From Lentisphaeria bacterium (GTDB taxonomy: Bacteria; Verrucomicrobiota; Lentisphaeria; Victivallales; GWF2-50-93), in contig JAGVIF010000424.1 in the NCBI GenBank assembly GCA_020056205.1, positions 1-9,040 of the forward strand: DNA of 9,040 nt, given 5' to 3'. Both the position numbers and the translations under genes were made by a program. How positions within the stretch are numbered: position 1 is the first letter of the stretch; every line of letters starts with the position of its first letter. Under the pieces are notes generated by a model that was not told where the DNA came from, did not search any database, and worked only from the letters and a program-made list of their open reading frames with translations. Shown here piece after piece: positions 5,417 to 9,040 of this stretch.

Positions 5417-7597
5417 ATGGACAACATCAACGCGCTGCCTATAGAACACAAGCTTTATGGAGACATATCAAAACTTGTTTTTTCAAGCGATGACAGCGAT
5501 TATTCCGTGATAAAAATACTTACGCCGGAAGGAGCGGAGCGCACCGCCGTCGGCAATTTCTCCGGAGCCTTCGAAGGGCAAAGCATAGAAATGACGGGAT
5601 ACTGGGAGAAACATAAGGAGCATGGACAGCAGTTCAGAGCCAAAACCTTCAAATTTTCCCTTCCAAAAACACCGGACGGCATAAAGAAATATCTCTCATC
5701 CGGACTCATACCTGGAATCGGGCCAAAGTTTGCCGAACGCATTGTCGAAAAATTCGGGACAATGACTATTGGAATACTTGACAATTACTCCGCTAGGCTG
5801 AACGAAATACCCGGCATCGGACGCAAACGGATTGAAATGATAAAAAAGGCGTGGCACGAGAATTCGGCGAAGCGGGAACTCTACATTTTTCTGCAAAGTC
5901 TCGGAATCAGCATGTGTTATGCCCAGAAAATATATCGTTTTTACGGAGAAAGAACGCCTGCGGTAATCAAAGAAAATCCATACAGGCTCGCCGACGATAT
6001 ACACGGCATTGGATTTATAATGTCGGACAGAATCGCCTCAAATTTAGGCATAGGAAAAACAAATATTTTCAGGCTTTCATCAGGCGCCGTCTACGGGCTT
6101 CGCAGGCTCGCGGAACAGCAGGGGCATGTGTGCTATCCGCAGGAGGATTTCATTAAACTGTTGTGCGAACTGCTCGGAGTCGAGGAAGCTGAAGCCAAAC
6201 GCGGAATCGAGAACGCGGTGGAACGCGGCTATATTTCTATTGCCGATGGGAGCGCCGCCGCAGTTAAAATGCTCTATCTTTCCTCCTTATATCACGCCGA
6301 AAAGGAATGCGCCGCCGCGATAAAAAGAATTTGCTCCGCGCAAAATCACAGGGGGAGAAAAATATCCGGCATCGTCTCCGGCTCCGGAATATCTTTCAAC
6401 AGGGAGCAAACTGACGCAGTGGAAAATGTTTCCATGTCTCCGCTCAGCGTCATAACCGGAGGACCGGGAGTCGGAAAAACCACCGTCATAAGCGAAATAG
6501 TCAGGCGCGCGAAAATCGCAAAACTCAGGATCTATCTTTGCGCCCCAACCGGACGGGCGGCAAAGAGAATGAGCGAGGCGTGCCGTTTTGCTGCAATGAC
6601 AATACACCGTTTGCTCAAATGGGAACCGGAGAGAAAAAGTTTCGTTTATAACGACAAACGTCCGCTCAACTGCGACATCCTCGTTGTGGACGAGGTCTCA
6701 ATGCTCGACATACAGCTTGCGTATTATCTTTTCCGCGCCGTGGCGTCAGGGACATCGGTTGTCCTTGTGGGAGACGCCGATCAGCTTCCCTCGGTCGGGC
6801 CGGGCAATTTTCTCTCGGATTTGATAAAGTCCGGAAAGGCGAAGACCACACATTTAAAAGAAATCTACCGTCAGGCCTCCGGGAGCGGAATAATATTCAA
6901 CGCCCACCTGGTAAATTCCGGAAAAATGCCGGACACAACTCCGGTTCCAAGAGAAAAAAAATCCGATTTTTACTGGGTTGACTCCAACAGCCCGGAGGAT
7001 GCCTCCGACCTCATCGTCAGGCTTGCCTCATCAAGAATACCAAAAAGATTTGGAATGGACCCCCTGCGCGACATTCAGATATTGTCGCCGATGAACAAGG
7101 GCATATGCGGAGCGATCGCCCTCAACAAAAAGCTTCAGGAAACTCTGAATCCGGATAATCACAAAAAGCCTCAGTTTCGTTTCGGAGAGACCGTTTTTCG
7201 CGCCGGCGACCGCGTGATGCAGACATCCAACAACTACGACAAGTCCGTCTTCAACGGCGACATGGGCAGGATTTATCACATCAATTATGAGGACAAAAAG
7301 TTCACCGTGGAGTATGATGGCGTTCATGTGGAATATGATTTTTTGGAGGCGGACCAACTTGTCCACTGCTACGCGACTACCGTTCACAAAGCGCAGGGCA
7401 GCGAATTTCCGGCCGTAATCGTTCCGGTGCTTACACAACACTTCATAATGCTCCGCAGAAACCTCCTCTACACCGCAATAACAAGGGCAAAAAAACTGCT
7501 CGTCCTCATCGGATACAAGAAAGCCCTTTCAATCGCCGTCAAAAATTTCAGAGTCGAAACCCGCAATTCACTCCTCTCGGAAAGACTCATCGTGTAA
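5417..7597 (+). CDS. recD2: RecD2-type ATP-dependent 5'-3' DNA helicase
   Basis: This 726-residue superfamily 1B helicase belongs to the RecD2 class that acts without RecBC in DNA repair and replication-fork maintenance. The N-terminal region holds the RecD2-specific part: an OB-like segment (about 10-82) and helix-hairpin-helix motifs around LIPGIGPKFAERIV (97-110) and IPGIGRKRIEMI (131-142), which mark RecD2 off from the RecBCD subunit. Motor motifs follow in order: Gln331 in FNREQ, Walker A GGPGVGKT (348-355), Ia APTGRAA (376-382), Walker B VVDEVSM (423-429), motif III GDADQLPSVG (452-461), YRQ (484-486), motif V TVHKAQGSEF (655-664) and motif VI YTAITRAK (685-692). Length and motif set are complete, so it should be active. 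AGGA lies 6 bases before the ATG. It diverges from the exported-protein gene and converges on the kinase gene with 2 bases between stop codons. Confidence 0.97.
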   Translation: MDNINALPIEHKLYGDISKLVFSSDDSDYSVIKILTPEGAERTAVGNFSGAFEGQSIEMTGYWEKHKEHGQQFRAKTFKFSLPKTPDGIKKYLSSGLIPGIGPKFAERIVEKFGTMTIGILDNYSARLNEIPGIGRKRIEMIKKAWHENSAKRELYIFLQSLGISMCYAQKIYRFYGERTPAVIKENPYRLADDIHGIGFIMSDRIASNLGIGKTNIFRLSSGAVYGLRRLAEQQGHVCYPQEDFIKLLCELLGVEEAEAKRGIENAVERGYISIADGSAAAVKMLYLSSLYHAEKECAAAIKRICSAQNHRGRKISGIVSGSGISFNREQTDAVENVSMSPLSVITGGPGVGKTTVISEIVRRAKIAKLRIYLCAPTGRAAKRMSEACRFAAMTIHRLLKWEPERKSFVYNDKRPLNCDILVVDEVSMLDIQLAYYLFRAVASGTSVVLVGDADQLPSVGPGNFLSDLIKSGKAKTTHLKEIYRQASGSGIIFNAHLVNSGKMPDTTPVPREKKSDFYWVDSNSPEDASDLIVRLASSRIPKRFGMDPLRDIQILSPMNKGICGAIALNKKLQETLNPDNHKKPQFRFGETVFRAGDRVMQTSNNYDKSVFNGDMGRIYHINYEDKKFTVEYDGVHVEYDFLEADQLVHCYATTVHKAQGSEFPAVIVPVLTQHFIMLRRNLLYTAITRAKKLLVLIGYKKALSIAVKNFRVETRNSLLSERLIV

Positions 7598-7599
7598 GC

Positions 7600-8592
7600 T
7601 CAGCGCTCCGTAACACTCAGTAAATCCCGTCCTTGCTTATCACTCCAGAAGGCCTTTTCAAGGTCGCGCTTTAAATATATGGCGCGTTTGTAGTGGAGAG
7701 AACTTTTGTCATCTAGGGCGCGGTCAAGAATGTCGGCTATTTTCTTTGGGATGGCGGGACTGCGTTTTCGGATCGGAATCGGATCGTTGCGGAGGACGGC
7801 GTTGAAAGGATTTTTTTCCCCTTCGCTATTGCGCGGATTCGCGCCGGTGAGAAGAAAATAGAACACGGCGGCTACGCTCCAGATATCAACCTCAGGCTTT
7901 GAATATTTGTAGTTGATCAACTGTTGCCTAGATAAAAACGGCAGGGATCCGCCGACGGAACCGGTCTGAGTATTTCCGTAAAGACCGGCGAGCTGATATG
8001 CCTTCGAGAGTCCAAAATCGGCGATTTTTATTGTGAATGAGTTTTCCGTCCTGTGGATAAGCAGATTTTCGGGTTTTATGTCCCGATGAACCAAGCCGCG
8101 CCCCTTGCCTACGGAGCCGTCCCTCAGTTTTATATTTTGAATTTCAATATTATGCGCGTAGTCCAGTCCGCTGAGCGCCTGTGTAATTATTCTCATGGCC
8201 TCATCCAACGGAAGAACGGCGTTTCTTTTTTCAAACATATCCCTTGTTGAACCGCCGTTGCAATATTCCATAGTGTAATATGCGATTGCCCCGCCCGTCT
8301 CGCATGTTTTTAGCCGGACGATATTGGGATGGAAAAGAATTCTGTTGTTCTCCATTTCACGTTTAAAACGTTCCAAATTCGCTTTGTTTGCCAAGAGTTC
8401 AGGATGAAGAATCTTAAGGGCTTCGACAGTTTTAGCCGCTTTATCCTCAGCGAGATAGACAATTCCAAGTCCGCCCCGTCCAATCTCCTTTATGATTGTA
8501 TGAGAGCCAAGCCTGGCTCCGCACATGTTCATATTCGTTTTTTTAATTTGCGGCATAAAATGCGAAATCCATAATTTTCTGCGAGGATACAC
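7600..8592 (-). CDS. Hanks-type serine/threonine protein kinase, soluble
   Basis: This 330-residue kinase would phosphorylate Ser/Thr on unknown cytoplasmic targets. The kinase domain starts near residue 27. It shows the glycine loop GRGGLGIVY (38-46), Lys60 in EALK, alpha-C Glu79, hinge MEY (108-110), catalytic loop HRDIKPEN (169-176), DFG (192-194) and DIWS (236-239). All catalytic and ATP-binding residues are present. Two features are atypical: about 16 extra residues (149-166) between helix E and the catalytic loop, and SRQ (221-223) in place of APE. It has no transmembrane segment, PASTA repeats or other sensor domain, so input must come through a partner. The frame opens with a GTG at 8592, but ATGs at residues 13, 21 and 23 are alternatives. 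None has a good ribosome site; a promoter-like pair spans the GTG, which favours a later start. Its stop lies 2 bases from the recD2 stop on the other strand. Confidence 0.93.
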   Translation of the reverse strand: MYPRRKLWISHFMPQIKKTNMNMCGARLGSHTIIKEIGRGGLGIVYLAEDKAAKTVEALKILHPELLANKANLERFKREMENNRILFHPNIVRLKTCETGGAIAYYTMEYCNGGSTRDMFEKRNAVLPLDEAMRIITQALSGLDYAHNIEIQNIKLRDGSVGKGRGLVHRDIKPENLLIHRTENSFTIKIADFGLSKAYQLAGLYGNTQTGSVGGSLPFLSRQQLINYKYSKPEVDIWSVAAVFYFLLTGANPRNSEGEKNPFNAVLRNDPIPIRKRSPAIPKKIADILDRALDDKSSLHYKRAIYLKRDLEKAFWSDKQGRDLLSVTER

Positions 8593-8612
8593 CGAAAAGC
8601 GCTCAAAATCAA
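8584..8612 (-). promoter_or_regulatory. Weak candidate promoter for the kinase gene
   Basis: On the minus strand TTGATT (8607-8612) and TATCCT (8584-8589) are 17 bases apart, each with 4 of 6 consensus matches. If used, transcription would begin near 8577. That would exclude the GTG at 8592 and make the ATG at 8556, 8532 or 8526 the start. Confidence 0.25.
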
Positions 8613-8667
8613 ATTTTCTTCTTTTTTAATCAGGGCTTGACTTGGATTCTCCGGGATAATTATGGAG

Positions 8668-8686
8668 GGTCGTCCTTGCGACGACC
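8668..8686. repeat. Perfect hairpin in the intergenic region
   Basis: GGTCGTC pairs with GACGACC across the loop CTTGC, giving a 7-base stem. No T tract follows on either strand, so it is not a clear terminator. Its GC content contrasts with the AT-rich surroundings, as in REP-like intergenic palindromes. It lies about 75 bases upstream of the kinase frame. Confidence 0.5.
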
Positions 8687-8731
8687 GCGAACGAAACAAA
8701 AATACATAGTCGCAGTGCGGGAGTGAAAAAA

Positions 8732-8775
8732 ATTAGAAAGTAGAATTTAGAAAGTAGAAAGGGAAAGGGAAAAAG
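8732..8775. repeat. 14-base tandem duplication followed by a purine tract
   Basis: ATTAGAAAGTAGAA (8732-8745) is followed directly by TTTAGAAAGTAGAA (8746-8759), identical at 13 of 14 positions. Each copy contains TAGAAAG followed by TAGAA, so a 7-base subunit is visible. It leads into GGGAAAGGGAAAAAG (8761-8775). The stretch is strongly purine-biased on the plus strand. Confidence 0.7.
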
Positions 8776-8812
8776 TAAGATGGAAAAGACTATGAACATC
8801 GAATGAAAAATA

Positions 8813-8844
8813 TCCAAATCTTTAAATCTCTATATCACCAAATC
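8813..8844. repeat. Degenerate period-8 tandem array (four units)
   Basis: The units are TCCAAATC, TTTAAATC, TCTATATC and ACCAAATC. Every unit ends in ATC and the first positions vary. There are four units without a spacer. No coding frame or promoter explains the period. Confidence 0.55.
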
Positions 8845-8882
8845 ATAGGGTTGGAGTTCACAGCTTTAGCGTGGGTTTTGAG

Positions 8883-8934
8883 AAAGTGTCAATGTGTCAG
8901 AGTGTCAAAGTATCAAAGTATCAGAGTGTCAAAG
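8883..8934. repeat. Period-8 tandem array (six units plus a half unit)
   Basis: The units are AAAGTGTC, AATGTGTC, AGAGTGTC, AAAGTATC, AAAGTATC and AGAGTGTC, followed by AAAG. The pattern is A-(A/G)-(A/T)-G-T-(G/A)-T-C. GT at positions 4-5 and TC at 7-8 never vary. The period matches the array at 8813-8844, 38 bases to the left, though the unit sequence differs. Confidence 0.8.
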
Positions 8935-8984
8935 TTTTAAATAGAGTCTGTCCATATTATTATAAATATTTAATAGAAAGGGAC

Positions 8985-9012
8985 TTGCATGTATTTCAAA
9001 TAGCTGTATAAT
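8985..9012 (+). promoter_or_regulatory. Candidate promoter directed off the right edge
   Basis: TTGCAT (8985-8990) and a perfect TATAAT (9007-9012) are separated by 16 bases on the plus strand. The predicted start would be near 9019, and no start codon with a ribosome site follows before the edge. It would serve a plus-strand gene beyond the window. Confidence 0.45.
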
Positions 9013-9040
9013 AATAAGAATTCGATAAAAGTCTTAAAAA

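Larger units (their letters stand above)
8593..9040. other. Intergenic region without a supported gene
   Basis: This 448-base stretch to the right edge holds a 7-base-stem hairpin, a 14-base tandem duplication in a purine-rich tract, two period-8 tandem arrays and an outward promoter-like pair, each listed separately. The one longer frame (minus strand, 8626-8817) is a Phe/Leu/Ser-rich translation of the purine tract and I do not call it. The next gene to the right is presumably on the plus strand beyond the window. Confidence 0.6.

Noticed and set aside
7031..7441. 136-codon frame antisense to recD2
   Set aside because: It is the reverse shadow of the conserved helicase motifs in a complete recD2 gene and has no recognisable domain.
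8626..8817. 63-codon minus-strand frame resembling a hydrophobic membrane peptide
   Set aside because: The Phe/Leu/Ile-rich sequence follows from the complement of the purine tract at 8728-8785, and no ribosome site precedes it.
8883..8934. Possible CRISPR array
   Set aside because: The units are 8 bases long and directly abutting, with no spacers, and no cas gene is nearby.
8953..8980. Minus-strand TATAAT near 8962-8967 as a kinase promoter
   Set aside because: It lies about 370 bases from the kinase frame, in a very AT-rich patch, and has no matching -35 box.

Overview
The window is chromosomal DNA from a bacterium, with moderately AT-rich genes and tight bacterial spacing. I cannot name the organism. 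A secreted protein of the metallopeptidase-like MA/DUF1570 type, a cytosolic Hanks-type kinase, a stand-alone RecD2 and short degenerate tandem repeats between genes would fit an uncultured Gram-negative-like lineage such as the PVC group or Omnitrophota. That placement is a weak inference. I see no tRNA, rRNA, CRISPR array, transposase or phage gene.

Left part (1-2110), all on the minus strand: a compact three-gene operon. It holds a short GntR/YtrA-type repressor, an ABC ATPase and a multi-pass membrane protein that runs off the left edge of the window. The gaps are 4 and 2 bases. The repressor gene has a plausible promoter whose -10 box lies inside an inverted repeat that ends beside the start codon, the layout expected for autorepression. 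By analogy with the YtrA/YtrB family, the operon probably encodes a repressor-controlled exporter that responds to envelope stress or an antimicrobial.

Middle (2170-5318), minus strand: a complete hexameric-type glutamate dehydrogenase with its key lysines and aspartate intact. Upstream of it lies a 248-base gap containing a 73 % GC foldback cluster. Next comes a 545-residue exported protein whose C-terminal half looks like a gluzincin peptidase but lacks every zinc ligand and the catalytic glutamate.

Right part (5417-8592): a complete recD2 helicase gene on the plus strand, diverging from the exported-protein gene. A perfect 17-base hyphenated palindrome sits on its -10 box. It converges, with a 2-base gap, on a serine/threonine kinase gene on the minus strand. 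The kinase keeps all catalytic residues but has lost both partners of the usual APE-Arg ion pair.

Right end (8593-9040): no gene. It holds a hairpin, a 14-base tandem duplication, two period-8 degenerate tandem arrays and a promoter-like pair pointing out of the window to the right.

No complete new multi-gene system is evident. The most unusual items are the inactivated exported peptidase-like protein, the palindrome on the recD2 promoter and the atypical kinase.
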